NCBI RefSeq assembly: GCF_000242615.2
Contig: NZ_KI912269.1
Span: 613,301-677,300, forward strand
Direction of reading: 5' to 3'
DNA length: 64,000 nt
Source: Holophaga foetida DSM 6591
GTDB taxonomy: Bacteria > Acidobacteriota > Holophagae > Holophagales > Holophagaceae
The notes under the pieces were generated by a model that made no database searches, was not told the origin of the DNA, and worked only from the letters and a program-made list of their open reading frames with translations. Both the position numbers and the translations under genes were made by a program. Positions within the stretch are counted from its first letter, which is position 1, and every line of letters begins with the position of its first letter. Of the stretch, positions 15,649 through 26,873 are shown one piece after another.

Positions 15649-16929
15649 ATGCCCTCTGATCCCACTCCCCGCAGAATCCATCCCCTCCTGATCGCCATCA
15701 TCGCCCTGGCCATCGGCATCGGTGGCACCTGGCTCGCCATGCGCCCAGGGAAAGCCCACGCTCATGAAGCCCCGGCCGCTGCCCCCGCCAAGCAAATGTA
15801 CCAATGCCCCATGCACCCCCAGGTCATCCAGGACCACCCGGGCGACTGCCCCATCTGCGGCATGGCCCTGGTCCCCATAGAAGGTGCGGGCAGCACCGGT
15901 GCGGGGCACGGCACCGACACCCACGCCGTGGTCACCATTGATCCCGAGCGCCAGCAGCTCATCGGCCTCCGGACCGAGAAGGTGGCTGAAGCCCCCCTGG
16001 GTAGCGAGCTCCGGGCCTCGGGGCGGGTGGCGGTGGACGAGACCCGGGTCCGCAAGGTGAACGTCAAGGTCGAGGGCTTTGTGGAAAAGCTCTACGTCGA
16101 CTTCGTGGGCAAGCCCGTGGCCAAGGGCACCCCTCTCTTCAGCCTCTACAGCCCCGAGTTCGTCAGCGCCCAGCAGGAGTATCTCCTGGCCCTCAGGACC
16201 CAGAAGGCCCTGGCGGGCGGTTCGCTCCAGGGCAGCGGCGGAGATCTGCTGGAGTCCGCCCGACGACGGCTTCTCCTCTGGGACGTTCCCCGGGAGACCA
16301 TCGACCGTCTTGAGAAGACCGGAGAGATCCAGCACGCCCTGACCCTGCGCTCCCCCATCTCCGGTGTGCTCACCGCCAAGAACGTGGTGGAGGGAGCCCG
16401 CCTCACCCCGGCGGACATCCCCTTCGAGATCACAGACCTGAGCCGGGTCTGGGTCCTGGTGGACATCTACGAGACCGAACTGGGCCGAATCAAGGTGGGC
16501 ATGGCCGCCGAGCTCACGGGTCAGGCCCTCCCTGGCCGAGTCCTCAAAGGGCGGGTGGCCTTCGTGGATCCCCTCATGGACCCCAAAACCCGCACCGCCA
16601 AGCTACGCCTGGAGTTCCCCAACCCCAAAGGCGAACTGAAGCCTGAGATGTTCGGGGAAGTCCTTCTCAAGGGCCAGGGACGCAAGGGACTGGTCATTCC
16701 CCTCGATGCGGTGCTGGATGCCGGCAGCTCCAAGGTGGCCTTCGTCGCCCTGGGCGACGGCAAGTTCGAGCCCCGGGTGGTCACGACGGGCAGCAGCTCC
16801 GGTGACCGCGTGGAGATCACCTCGGGCCTGGAGGCCGGGGATGAAGTGGTCGTCCGCGCCAACTTCCTGGTGGATTCCGAATCCCGCCTCAAGGCCGCCC
16901 TGGCCCAGATGAAGGAGGGGCGAAAATGA
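15649..16929 (+). CDS. RND periplasmic adaptor, CusB-like, with heavy-metal-binding domain
   Basis: 426-residue membrane-fusion protein linking the inner-membrane pump to the outer-membrane channel. An N-terminal anchor (about 8-28) is followed by a heavy-metal-binding (YHS-like) domain at about 48-76 with the CPMHPQV and CPICGMAL motifs, as in CusB/CzcB proteins of Bacteroidota and Acidobacteriota. The barrel-sandwich, alpha-hairpin and beta-barrel regions follow (VRKVNVKVEGFVEKL, LFSLYSPEFVSAQQEYL, LRSPISGVL). The family moves Cu(I)/Ag(I) or divalent ions; the Met/Cys pattern favours copper/silver. The start at 15649 has only a poor Shine-Dalgarno match (ATGAGATGACCC). Confidence 0.9.
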   Translation: MPSDPTPRRIHPLLIAIIALAIGIGGTWLAMRPGKAHAHEAPAAAPAKQMYQCPMHPQVIQDHPGDCPICGMALVPIEGAGSTGAGHGTDTHAVVTIDPERQQLIGLRTEKVAEAPLGSELRASGRVAVDETRVRKVNVKVEGFVEKLYVDFVGKPVAKGTPLFSLYSPEFVSAQQEYLLALRTQKALAGGSLQGSGGDLLESARRRLLLWDVPRETIDRLEKTGEIQHALTLRSPISGVLTAKNVVEGARLTPADIPFEITDLSRVWVLVDIYETELGRIKVGMAAELTGQALPGRVLKGRVAFVDPLMDPKTRTAKLRLEFPNPKGELKPEMFGEVLLKGQGRKGLVIPLDAVLDAGSSKVAFVALGDGKFEPRVVTTGSSSGDRVEITSGLEAGDEVVVRANFLVDSESRLKAALAQMKEGRK

Positions 16930-16944
16930 AAAAACAGAATTCAA

Positions 16945-17064
16945 CCACGAAGGCACGAAGGGCACCAAGAAAGCACGAAGAAAAACAAAACGAAATTAAC
17001 TTAATTAATTTCACTTCTTTTATTTCTTTTCTTTGTGCACCTTCGTGTCTTCGTGCCTTCGTGG
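16945..17064. repeat. CACGAAG-family inverted repeat between cusB-like and cusA-like genes
   Basis: Arms 16945-16960 (CCACGAAGGCACGAAG) and 17049-17064 are perfect 16-base inverted complements. The interior is strikingly A+T rich and itself contains further ACCAAG/CACGAAG units. The right arm ends 28 bases before the cusA-like start. A second copy of the family lies at 26749-26865. Confidence 0.85.
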
Positions 17065-17092
17065 TGGAAGCATCTTTTCCCCCGGTGCAGCC

Positions 17093-20000
17093 ATGAGTGG
17101 CCACGTCGGCTACGACCCCGATCACCCGACCCTGCTCCAGCGCATCATCCGCTTCTCGGCGGAGAACCGCTGGCTGGTCATCGCCGCCTCCCTGGTGCTG
17201 CTGGGCATGTCTTTCTGGACCATGCGAAACATCCCCATGGATGCCCTGCCGGACCTCAGCGATACCCAGGTCATCGTCTACACCAAGTGGGACCGCAGCC
17301 CCGATATCGTCGAGGACCAGGTCACCTACCCCATCGTCACCAGCCTTTTGGGGGCGCCCAAGGTGAAGGCGGTGCGCGGCCTCTCGGACTTCGGCTTCTC
17401 CTACGTCTACGTGATCTTCGAGGACGGCACCGACATCTACTGGGCCCGCAGTCGGGTGCTGGAATATTTATCAAAGATTAATACCAATCTTCCCCAGGGG
17501 GTCCAGCCGTCCCTCGGCCCCGACGCCTCCTCCGTGGGCTGGGTCTACCAGTACGCCCTGGTGGACCGCTCCGGCAAGCACAGCTCGGATGAGCTGAGAT
17601 CGCTTCAGGACTGGTTCCTGCGCTACGGCCTCCAGAGCACGCCAGGGGTGGCCGAAGTGGCCACCGTGGGCGGCCAGGCCCGGCAGTTCCAGGTCCAGGT
17701 CAATCCCACCAAACTGGCCTCCTACCGCATTCCCATCGATGCCGTCATCGCCGCCGTGAAGTCCGCCAATGTCGAAGGCGGCGGACGCCTCGTGGAATAC
17801 AGCGGCCGGGAGTACATGGTCCGGGGCCGAGGCTACGTAAAGACCACCCAGGACCTTGAGCAGGCGGTATTGAAGGCTGAGAACGGCACCCCGGTCAGGC
17901 TTTCGGAGGTGGCCACCGTCACCCTGGGGCCCGAGATGCGCCGGGGACTCACGGACCTGGACGGCCACGGGGACGTGGTGGGCGGCATCGTGGTCATGCG
18001 CCAGGGGGAGAACGCCCTGAACGTCATCGAGCGGGTGAAGACCAAGCTCGATGAATTGAAGCAGGGCCTGCCTCCCGGGGTGGAGATCATCACCACCTAT
18101 GACCGCTCGGAACTGATCCACAACGCCATCAGGACCGTGGAGCACAAGCTCATCGAAGAGATGATCGTGGTCTCCATCATCATCCTGATCTTCCTCTGGC
18201 ATATCCCCTCGGCCATCGTCCCCATCGTCACCATCCCCGTGAGCGTGGCCCTGGCCTTCATCCCGATGTACGGGATCGGCCAGAACGCCAACCTCATGAG
18301 CCTGGCGGGCATCGCCATCTCCATCGGCGTGCTGGTGGACGGGGCCATCGTGGAGGTGGAGAACGCCTACAAGAAGATCGAGAAATGGATCGAGGCGGGC
18401 AAGCCCGGAAGCTTCCACCAGGTACGCCTCGAGGCCCTGATGGAAGTGGGCCCCTCGGTCTTCTTCTCCCTCCTGGTGGTGGCGGTGAGCTTCCTGCCCA
18501 TCTTCACCCTCCTGGACCAGGAGGGGCGGCTCTTCAAGCCCCTGGCCTTCTCCAAGAACTTCGCCATGGCCATCGCCGCCCTCCTGGCCCTGACCCTGGA
18601 CCCCGCCCTGCGGATGATCTTCGCCCGGGTGGAGCCCTTCATGTTCAAGCCGAAATGGCTGGCCTGGAGCCTCACCCAGGTGGTGGTGGGCAAGTACTAT
18701 GCTGAAGAAAAGCATCCCATCAGCGTCTTCCTCCACCGGATTTACGAGGCCCCCTGCCGCTTTGTGGTCCGGCACGCCAAGGCCACCATCCTCGTCGCCG
18801 TGCTGCTGGTAATGGGAACCATCCCGGCCTTCCTGGCCCTGGGCAGCGAGTTCATGCCGCCCCTCAACGAGGGCACCCTGCTCTACATGCCCTCCACACT
18901 GCCGGGATTGAGTCAAACAGAGGCCCAGCGCATCCTCCAGGTGCAGGATCGCCTGATCCGCACGGTGCCCGAGGTGGAGCGGGTCTTCGGCAAGGCGGGT
19001 CGCGCCGACACCGCCACGGACCCGGCCCCCTTCTCCATGATGGAGACGGTGATCGTCCTCAAGCCCGAGGACCAGTGGCGGGAGAAGCCCCGCTGGTTCA
19101 GTTCCTGGGCGCCGGGCTTCCTCAAGGCCATCCTGCGCCCCCTCTGGCGGGACCGCGTCACCCAGGAGGACATCGTCGCCGACCTGGACAAGGTCGTGCG
19201 CCTTCCGGCCATCCCTAACGCCTGGACCATGCCCATCAAGGCGCGGCAGGACATGCTGTCCACGGGCATCCGGACCCCCGTGGGCCTCAAGATCAACGGA
19301 GCCGACCTGGAGACCATCCAGCGGGTGGCGGTGGAGGCCGAGCGCATCCTCCAGGGGGTGCCCGGCACTCGCAGCGCCTTTGCAGAAAGGACCGCCCAGG
19401 GCTACTTCCTGGACTTCGTGCTGAAGCGTGAGCAGTTGGCCCGCTACGGCCTCAGCGTGGAACAGGCCAACATGCTGGTGATGACCGCCATCGGCGGCGA
19501 TAACCAGAGCACGGTCTACGATGGCCGGGCCCGCTACCCCGTGAACGTCCGCTACGCCCGGGACTACCGGGAGACCCCGGACGCCCTGAAGCGGGTGCTC
19601 GTCCCCACCCCCACCGGCGCCCTGGTGCCCATGGAGGAGATCGCGGACCTGAACTGGGCCAGCGGCCCGGCCATGATCCGGGATGAGAACGGCCAGATGA
19701 TCGGCTATGTCCTGGTGGACTTCGACACCTCCAAGGTGGATGTGGGCACCTACGTCCACCGCGCCAAGGCCGCCGTGGAGAAGGAACTGAAGCTCCCGGC
19801 GGGCACCAGCCTCAGTTGGTCCGGGCAGTACGAGAACATGATCCGGGTGAAGGAGCGGCTAAAGGTCATCCTGCCCATCACCCTGGTGCTGATCTTCGGT
19901 CTGCTGTATGCCAACACCAGGAGCGCATTCAAGGCCTCGGTGGTCATGCTGGCGGTGCCCTTCAGCGCCATCGGGGCCTTCTGGCTCCTCTGGATCCTGG

Positions 20001-20407
20001 GCTACAACATGAGCATCGCAGTCTGGGTGGGCCTCATCGCCCTCATGGGCCTGGATGCCGAGACCGGGGTCTTCATGCTCCTCTTCCTGGACCTCAGCCA
20101 CGACGAGGCCAAGCGCGAGGGTCGCCTGAACACGCCCGCCGATCTGGTGGAAGCCATTATCCATGGGGCCGTGAAGCGGGTGCGCCCCAAGGCGATGACG
20201 GTCTTCGCCGCTTTCATGGGCCTGCTCCCCATCATGTGGAGCACCGGCACCGGGGCCGATGTCATGAAGCGCATCGCCGCCCCCATGGTGGGCGGCCTGG
20301 CCACCAGCTTCCTGCTTGAACTGCTCGTCTACCCCGCCATCTACTACCTCTGGAAACGCCATGAGGTCGCAGAGGCATCTAACCCCCTGAAGGAGTCCTC
20401 ATGCTGA
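17093..20407 (+). CDS. Heavy-metal efflux RND pump, CusA/CzcA-like
   Basis: 1104-residue inner-membrane proton/metal antiporter of the HME-RND family. The start at 17093 is chosen because the frame upstream runs through the repeat element; its ribosome binding site is weak. The N-terminus (RWLVIAASLVLLGMSFWTM) is TM1, and the family markers DALPDLSDTQVIVYTKW and DFGFSYVYVIFEDGTDIYWA follow. TM4 carries the proton-relay aspartate in IGVLVDGAIVEVENA, and the second half repeats the porter domain and TM7-12 (GLDAETGVFMLLFLDL). The copper/silver or divalent specificity is inferred from similarity to CusA. Its 3' end overlaps the start of the following small gene by seven bases. Confidence 0.93.
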   Translation: MSGHVGYDPDHPTLLQRIIRFSAENRWLVIAASLVLLGMSFWTMRNIPMDALPDLSDTQVIVYTKWDRSPDIVEDQVTYPIVTSLLGAPKVKAVRGLSDFGFSYVYVIFEDGTDIYWARSRVLEYLSKINTNLPQGVQPSLGPDASSVGWVYQYALVDRSGKHSSDELRSLQDWFLRYGLQSTPGVAEVATVGGQARQFQVQVNPTKLASYRIPIDAVIAAVKSANVEGGGRLVEYSGREYMVRGRGYVKTTQDLEQAVLKAENGTPVRLSEVATVTLGPEMRRGLTDLDGHGDVVGGIVVMRQGENALNVIERVKTKLDELKQGLPPGVEIITTYDRSELIHNAIRTVEHKLIEEMIVVSIIILIFLWHIPSAIVPIVTIPVSVALAFIPMYGIGQNANLMSLAGIAISIGVLVDGAIVEVENAYKKIEKWIEAGKPGSFHQVRLEALMEVGPSVFFSLLVVAVSFLPIFTLLDQEGRLFKPLAFSKNFAMAIAALLALTLDPALRMIFARVEPFMFKPKWLAWSLTQVVVGKYYAEEKHPISVFLHRIYEAPCRFVVRHAKATILVAVLLVMGTIPAFLALGSEFMPPLNEGTLLYMPSTLPGLSQTEAQRILQVQDRLIRTVPEVERVFGKAGRADTATDPAPFSMMETVIVLKPEDQWREKPRWFSSWAPGFLKAILRPLWRDRVTQEDIVADLDKVVRLPAIPNAWTMPIKARQDMLSTGIRTPVGLKINGADLETIQRVAVEAERILQGVPGTRSAFAERTAQGYFLDFVLKREQLARYGLSVEQANMLVMTAIGGDNQSTVYDGRARYPVNVRYARDYRETPDALKRVLVPTPTGALVPMEEIADLNWASGPAMIRDENGQMIGYVLVDFDTSKVDVGTYVHRAKAAVEKELKLPAGTSLSWSGQYENMIRVKERLKVILPITLVLIFGLLYANTRSAFKASVVMLAVPFSAIGAFWLLWILGYNMSIAVWVGLIALMGLDAETGVFMLLFLDLSHDEAKREGRLNTPADLVEAIIHGAVKRVRPKAMTVFAAFMGLLPIMWSTGTGADVMKRIAAPMVGGLATSFLLELLVYPAIYYLWKRHEVAEASNPLKESSC

Positions 20408-20628
20408 CCATGCTCATCACCGCCGCCCTCGTGGCAGCCCCCAGCGTCAAGCCCGCCACTAACACCGTCTGCCCCGTGGGCGGGGACAAGGTGAACGCCA
20501 AGAGCCAGAAGGTCGTGGTGCGCGGCCGGGAGTATTCCATCTGCTGCGCCGGGTGCGACAAGCTGCTCAAGGCCAACCCCGACAAGTATCTAGAGAAAGA
20601 CGGAACCCCCAAGAACGCGAAGAAGTAG
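20401..20628 (+). CDS. Small exported YHS/TRASH-like metal-binding protein
   Basis: 75 residues. A short signal peptide (MLTMLITAALVAAPS) precedes a single compact domain with CPVGGDKV and YSICCAGCDKLL, where the four cysteines resemble a YHS/TRASH metal site, followed by the usual ANPDKYL helix. GGAG lies five bases before the ATG, which overlaps the cusA-like stop, so translation is coupled. It probably captures or delivers metal ions for the pump in the periplasm. It closes the efflux operon. Confidence 0.75.
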   Translation: MLTMLITAALVAAPSVKPATNTVCPVGGDKVNAKSQKVVVRGREYSICCAGCDKLLKANPDKYLEKDGTPKNAKK

Positions 20629-20661
20629 TCATACCATTTGGCGTTCAAGAGATCAGGCGGA

Positions 20662-21231
20662 TCATTTTTCTGCCGCCATATCGTTCTGAGCGGGACAGTA
20701 AGCCAGGATGTGGTAGCGCAGCCCGGCATGGGTGAATTCTCCCACGGGCTGCATACCCAAGCCCTTGGTGTGCACCTCCATGGAATGGGGATTGTCCGCC
20801 GCAACAAAGACCACACCCACCTCAAAGCTTCCCTCCAGTTCCTGGTTGAGGCGAAGGAACATCCGTCGCAACAGGCCCTGTCCCCGGAAGGGGAGATCGA
20901 TGCAGACGGGGCCGTAGAGGAATTTCCGCTGGGCGGAAAGAGGCTGCCCCTGGAAGATCACCCGATCAAAGGTAGCTGACATGGACCGGATGATGGGGGG
21001 GGTGTCACCCCAGTCGAAGCGGGAGGCGCACAGGAGGCCCAGCACCCGTCCCTGATCGCAGGCGACGATGATACCCAGATCCTCCGCCATGGCGGTGATC
21101 TGCTCCAGGGAGAACCGGGCGGAGAGGAATCCCCGACTCCGTTCGGCAGGGGACAGGCTCTGGGCGTGGTAGGACACGCTCAGTTCAAGGACTCCGCTGT
21201 AATCGGATGGGAGGGCGCGTCGAAGGTCCAT
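20662..21231 (-). CDS. GNAT-family N-acetyltransferase
   Basis: 189 residues with a GCN5-related acetyltransferase layout: RRALPSDYSGVLELSVSY at the N-terminus, an acetyl-CoA loop region (IDLPFRGQGLLRRMFLRL, the R-G-x-G-L type of motif A), then FVAADNPHSMEVHTKGLGM. The substrate is unknown. It converges on the efflux operon and lies downstream of the hybrid kinase on the same strand with a 36-base gap, so it may share its transcript. Confidence 0.75.
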   Translation of the reverse strand: MDLRRALPSDYSGVLELSVSYHAQSLSPAERSRGFLSARFSLEQITAMAEDLGIIVACDQGRVLGLLCASRFDWGDTPPIIRSMSATFDRVIFQGQPLSAQRKFLYGPVCIDLPFRGQGLLRRMFLRLNQELEGSFEVGVVFVAADNPHSMEVHTKGLGMQPVGEFTHAGLRYHILAYCPAQNDMAAEK

Positions 21232-21267
21232 GCGCTAGGAGAACATGAGCGGCCCCTCCAAGGGAAA

Positions 21268-23907
<2,640 letters not shown>

Positions 23908-23967
23908 CCAGAACCCCGCTGGCGGTACTATGCAGAACCTCAATATAGGGCCTTGGGATGATCCGAC

Positions 23968-24483
23968 TCAATCCTTGGGGGCGGTTTTCTGCAGGGCCTC
24001 CCGCTCGTCCTTGGGCAGCCGCCATATCCAGCGCCCCGTGGCGCGATCGAAGAGGTCGAAGAGGCAGAGCCAGTTCAGCAGACCCGCGACCATGATATAG
24101 GTGGCGCCGTATTCCTGGGTCAGGTTGCGGATGGGCTCGGTGCCGGTGCCGCCGAAGAGCCAAGCGAAGAGCCCGTAGATGGGCCCGGCACCGGCGGTGG
24201 CGGCGGCCCCAAGGGTGGGCATCCAGACCAGGGGAGCGAGCTGCGGAACGTAGACCCCGCCCTTGGGGAGCCCTCCCCCTCCGTAGTTCAATTGAAGGAA
24301 GGCCAGGAGACAGAAGACGGCGTAGACCCCGAAGAAGACCTTGGCCCGCCCCTTCTGGCCCAGCATCCAGTAGCCCGATCCGGGAATGATCCAGTTGGCG
24401 AGGATAGGCTTCCAGCATGCCTTCATGGCCTTCTGCTTGCGCAGCGGAAGGGGGAGGCTGGGGATGGGTGTCTCTTCACTCAT
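23968..24483 (-). CDS. Small membrane protein, DUF6677-like
   Basis: 171 residues. An N-terminal segment with a WIIPGSGYWMLGQKGRAKVF signature is followed by hydrophobic spans (about 45-65, 85-105 and 125-145) and a basic C-terminus. I associate this pattern with the acidobacterial DUF6677 membrane family; the function is unknown. It is divergent from pfkA with about 70 bases between the starts. A G-rich site precedes the ATG. Confidence 0.6.
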   Translation of the reverse strand: MSEETPIPSLPLPLRKQKAMKACWKPILANWIIPGSGYWMLGQKGRAKVFFGVYAVFCLLAFLQLNYGGGGLPKGGVYVPQLAPLVWMPTLGAAATAGAGPIYGLFAWLFGGTGTEPIRNLTQEYGATYIMVAGLLNWLCLFDLFDRATGRWIWRLPKDEREALQKTAPKD

Positions 24484-24554
24484 GCCCCCAGATTAACCGG
24501 GGACTTGCGTACCGGGGAGGTGGTCCCACAATGCAGGAGTAATCCGGAGGCACC

Positions 24555-25667
24555 ATGTCCCAACCCAAGATCCGTCGCATCGCTGTCTGCACCGGAGGTG
24601 GGGACGCGCCGGGCCTCAATGCCGTCATCCGGGCCGTGGTGATCGCCGCCCTCAACCGCGGGTGGGAGTGCTACGGCATCCGGGATGGGTTCAATGGCAT
24701 CCTCTTCCCCGAGCGGTACGAAGATGGCGGAGTCCTGCGCCTGACCAAGGAGCGGGTCCGCGGCATCACCCATCTTGGCGGCACCATCCTGGGCACCACC
24801 AACCGGGGCAACCCCCTGCACTACCCCCTGCGGATGCCCGATGGAACGATCAAGGATGTGGACCGCACGGACGAGATTATCGAATACTTCGCCAAGAAGG
24901 AGCTGGATGCCCTGGTCTCCATCGGCGGCGACGGGAGCCTGACCATCGCCAACGTCCTCTGCCAGAAGGGTCTCCGGGTGGTGGGGGTGCCCAAGACCAT
25001 CGACAACGACCTGGACAAGACGGCCACCACCTTCGGTTTCGATTCAGCAGTTTCCTTCGCCACAGAGTGCCTGGATCGACTCCACTCCACCGCCGAGTCC
25101 CACCAGCGGGTCATGGTCGTGGAGGTCATGGGGCGCTATGCGGGCTGGATCGCCTTGAATGCGGGCATTTCCGGCGGCGCCCATGCGGTCCTGATCCCCG
25201 AAATCCCCTACAACCTGGAGAAGGTGGCCGCCCTGGTCCGGGACCGGGACAATGAGGGCCGCATGTATTCCATCGTCTGCGTGGCCGAGGGGGCCAAGGC
25301 CAACGGGGAGAACAACGCCCTGGTGGCCAAGGCGGAGGTCGGCCAGGCTGAACGCCTGGGAGGCATCGGAGAGCGGGTCGCCCGGGAGCTCCAGGAACTG
25401 ACCGGCAAGGAAGCCCGCTGTGTCGTGCTGGGACACCTCCTCCGGGGAGGCTCCCCCACCTCCTTCGACCGTCTGGCCGCCCTTCGTTTCGGAACAGCCG
25501 CCGTGAGGGCCCTGGATGAGGGTTTCAGCGGGGTCATGGTTGCCCTGGCCCACCCCAACGTCAACTACGTGCCCCTGGAGGAGGTGGCCGGCCGCATGAA
25601 GAATGTGCCACTGGACTGCGACACCCTCCAGACCGCCCGGGATCTCGGAATCATCTTCGGCGATTGA
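24555..25667 (+). CDS. pfkA: 6-phosphofructokinase (group III-like, mixed signature)
   Basis: Commits fructose 6-phosphate to glycolysis by making fructose 1,6-bisphosphate. 370 residues, longer than E. coli PfkA by about 50. It has GGGDAPGLNAVIR, the phosphoryl-donor site IGGDGSL, VPKTIDNDL, and VEVMGRYAGWIALN. In the family numbering the glycine of GGDGS favours ATP, whereas PPi enzymes have GGDD; the lysine of PKTIDND is the residue usual in PPi enzymes. This G-K combination is typical of the actinobacterial-type group III ATP enzymes. CGGAGG sits four bases before the ATG. Donor specificity cannot be settled from sequence alone. Confidence 0.92.
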   Translation: MSQPKIRRIAVCTGGGDAPGLNAVIRAVVIAALNRGWECYGIRDGFNGILFPERYEDGGVLRLTKERVRGITHLGGTILGTTNRGNPLHYPLRMPDGTIKDVDRTDEIIEYFAKKELDALVSIGGDGSLTIANVLCQKGLRVVGVPKTIDNDLDKTATTFGFDSAVSFATECLDRLHSTAESHQRVMVVEVMGRYAGWIALNAGISGGAHAVLIPEIPYNLEKVAALVRDRDNEGRMYSIVCVAEGAKANGENNALVAKAEVGQAERLGGIGERVARELQELTGKEARCVVLGHLLRGGSPTSFDRLAALRFGTAAVRALDEGFSGVMVALAHPNVNYVPLEEVAGRMKNVPLDCDTLQTARDLGIIFGD

Positions 25668-25727
25668 TACGATTGACAGGAACTGTCCCGAGGGAGGATG
25701 CTGAACCACTTCTCTCGGAGACAATTC

Positions 25728-26741
25728 ATGGCAGTCGGCATCCAGACCGGAGGACTCGTCGATCGCGAACGGCTACGCTTGGCCGTCCAACTGTTGAGGG
25801 AGGCGGGCCCCTCCGGCCTCACCAAGCACCAGCTCGCCCGTAAGCTTGGCAGCGTGAGCCTGCGAACCGTGGATCGGGCCATCCAGCTCCTGGAGGAACA
25901 GGGGGCGAAGGTTGAGCGGATCCGCTCCGGCCGCCCCTCGGTCATCCACTTCCAGATGAAGAAGGGGCCGAGCTGGGACGAGAGCATCTCCACCGATGCC
26001 CGCCTTGCCCTGCGCCTGGCCGCCCTCATGCTCGCCCAGGGAGGGGCCCAGCTGTGGCAGGAGAAGATCGACGCCATTGAGCGGCTGGCCAGCGAACGCA
26101 TGTCCAGCCGGGATCGCCGGGTCTTCCACCACCTCCAAAGCGCCGTACGGGTCCAGGGAGGGGTGGAGGATCCCGTGGAGTCCCCAGATGTCCTGGAGCC
26201 CATCCTGAAAGCCCTGGAGACGGGGAAATCCCTGTGGGTGGAGTACCGCTCGGCGGCCTCAGCCAAGCCCAAGGTTCACGAAGTGATACCCGCCGCCCTC
26301 ACCCACGATCTCTACTCCGGCGGGGCATTCCTCCTGGCCTGGGAGCCAGGGAAACGAAAGGCCCTGAACCTGCGCCTGAGCCGCATCCTCCAGGCCAAGC
26401 CCCAGAAGGCCGCCGTCATGCCAGACCCCGAGGCCATCGAACGCGCCGCCCATTACCAGATCGGGGGCTGGCTCAGCACGGACGAACCCTTCGAAGTGCA
26501 GGTCCGCATCGAGGGAGCCAACTGGGTGCAGTCCATGAAGGAGGCCCCCCCCGCCCTCCCGGACTTCGACTTCAAGCCCGCCAAGGACGGCAAGAGCGCG
26601 ATCGCCACCTTCAAGGCCAACCACCCCTCCGGCCCCGGACGCTGGATCCTCCAGTTCGGGGAGGCCGCCGAGGTGATCGCCCCCGAATGGCTGCGAACCG
26701 AGATCGCCGTGCGGCTCAAGAAGGCTCTGGAAAAGTATTGA
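25728..26741 (+). CDS. WYL-domain transcriptional regulator (HTH-WYL-WCX)
   Basis: 337 residues from the ATG at 25728 (GGAG eight bases upstream); an earlier in-frame ATG at 25698 has its GGAGG too close. An HTH occupies about 15-65 (LTKHQLARKLGSVSLRTVDR, AIQLLEEQG). The WYL domain is at about 150-230 (LWVEYRSAASAKPKVHEVIP) and the WCX at about 245-330 (IGGWLSTDEPFEVQVRI, GRWILQFGEAAEVIAPEWL). Such regulators sense nucleotides or DNA damage. The C-terminal half resembles the HTH-less protein at 792-1739. It starts about 60 bases after pfkA; a link to it is possible but not shown. Confidence 0.82.
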   Translation: MAVGIQTGGLVDRERLRLAVQLLREAGPSGLTKHQLARKLGSVSLRTVDRAIQLLEEQGAKVERIRSGRPSVIHFQMKKGPSWDESISTDARLALRLAALMLAQGGAQLWQEKIDAIERLASERMSSRDRRVFHHLQSAVRVQGGVEDPVESPDVLEPILKALETGKSLWVEYRSAASAKPKVHEVIPAALTHDLYSGGAFLLAWEPGKRKALNLRLSRILQAKPQKAAVMPDPEAIERAAHYQIGGWLSTDEPFEVQVRIEGANWVQSMKEAPPALPDFDFKPAKDGKSAIATFKANHPSGPGRWILQFGEAAEVIAPEWLRTEIAVRLKKALEKY

Positions 26742-26748
26742 AAAAGAA

Positions 26749-26865
26749 GGAATTCCACCACAAAGACACCAAGACACGAAGAAAACACCAAGAAAAGCAG
26801 GGGTAAGGATTTCCCTCCTTCCTTCGTGGTCCTTGGTGCCCTTTGTGCCTTCGTGGTGGAATTCC
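26749..26865. repeat. CACGAAG-family inverted repeat between WYL gene and cobU
   Basis: Arms at 26749-26761 (GGAATTCCACCAC) and 26853-26865 are perfect 13-base inverted complements. Further CACCAAG/CACGAAG units inside can pair with partial mismatches. It sits between two convergent genes, a few bases from both stops, so it could terminate transcription from either side. It is a second copy of the family at 16945-17064. Confidence 0.85.
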
Positions 26866-26873
26866 TCTTTCCG

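Noticed and set aside
17471..19759. 762-codon minus-strand frame opposite the CusA-like pump
   Set aside because: Shadow frame; Asp/His/Gly/Leu-rich without recognisable domains.
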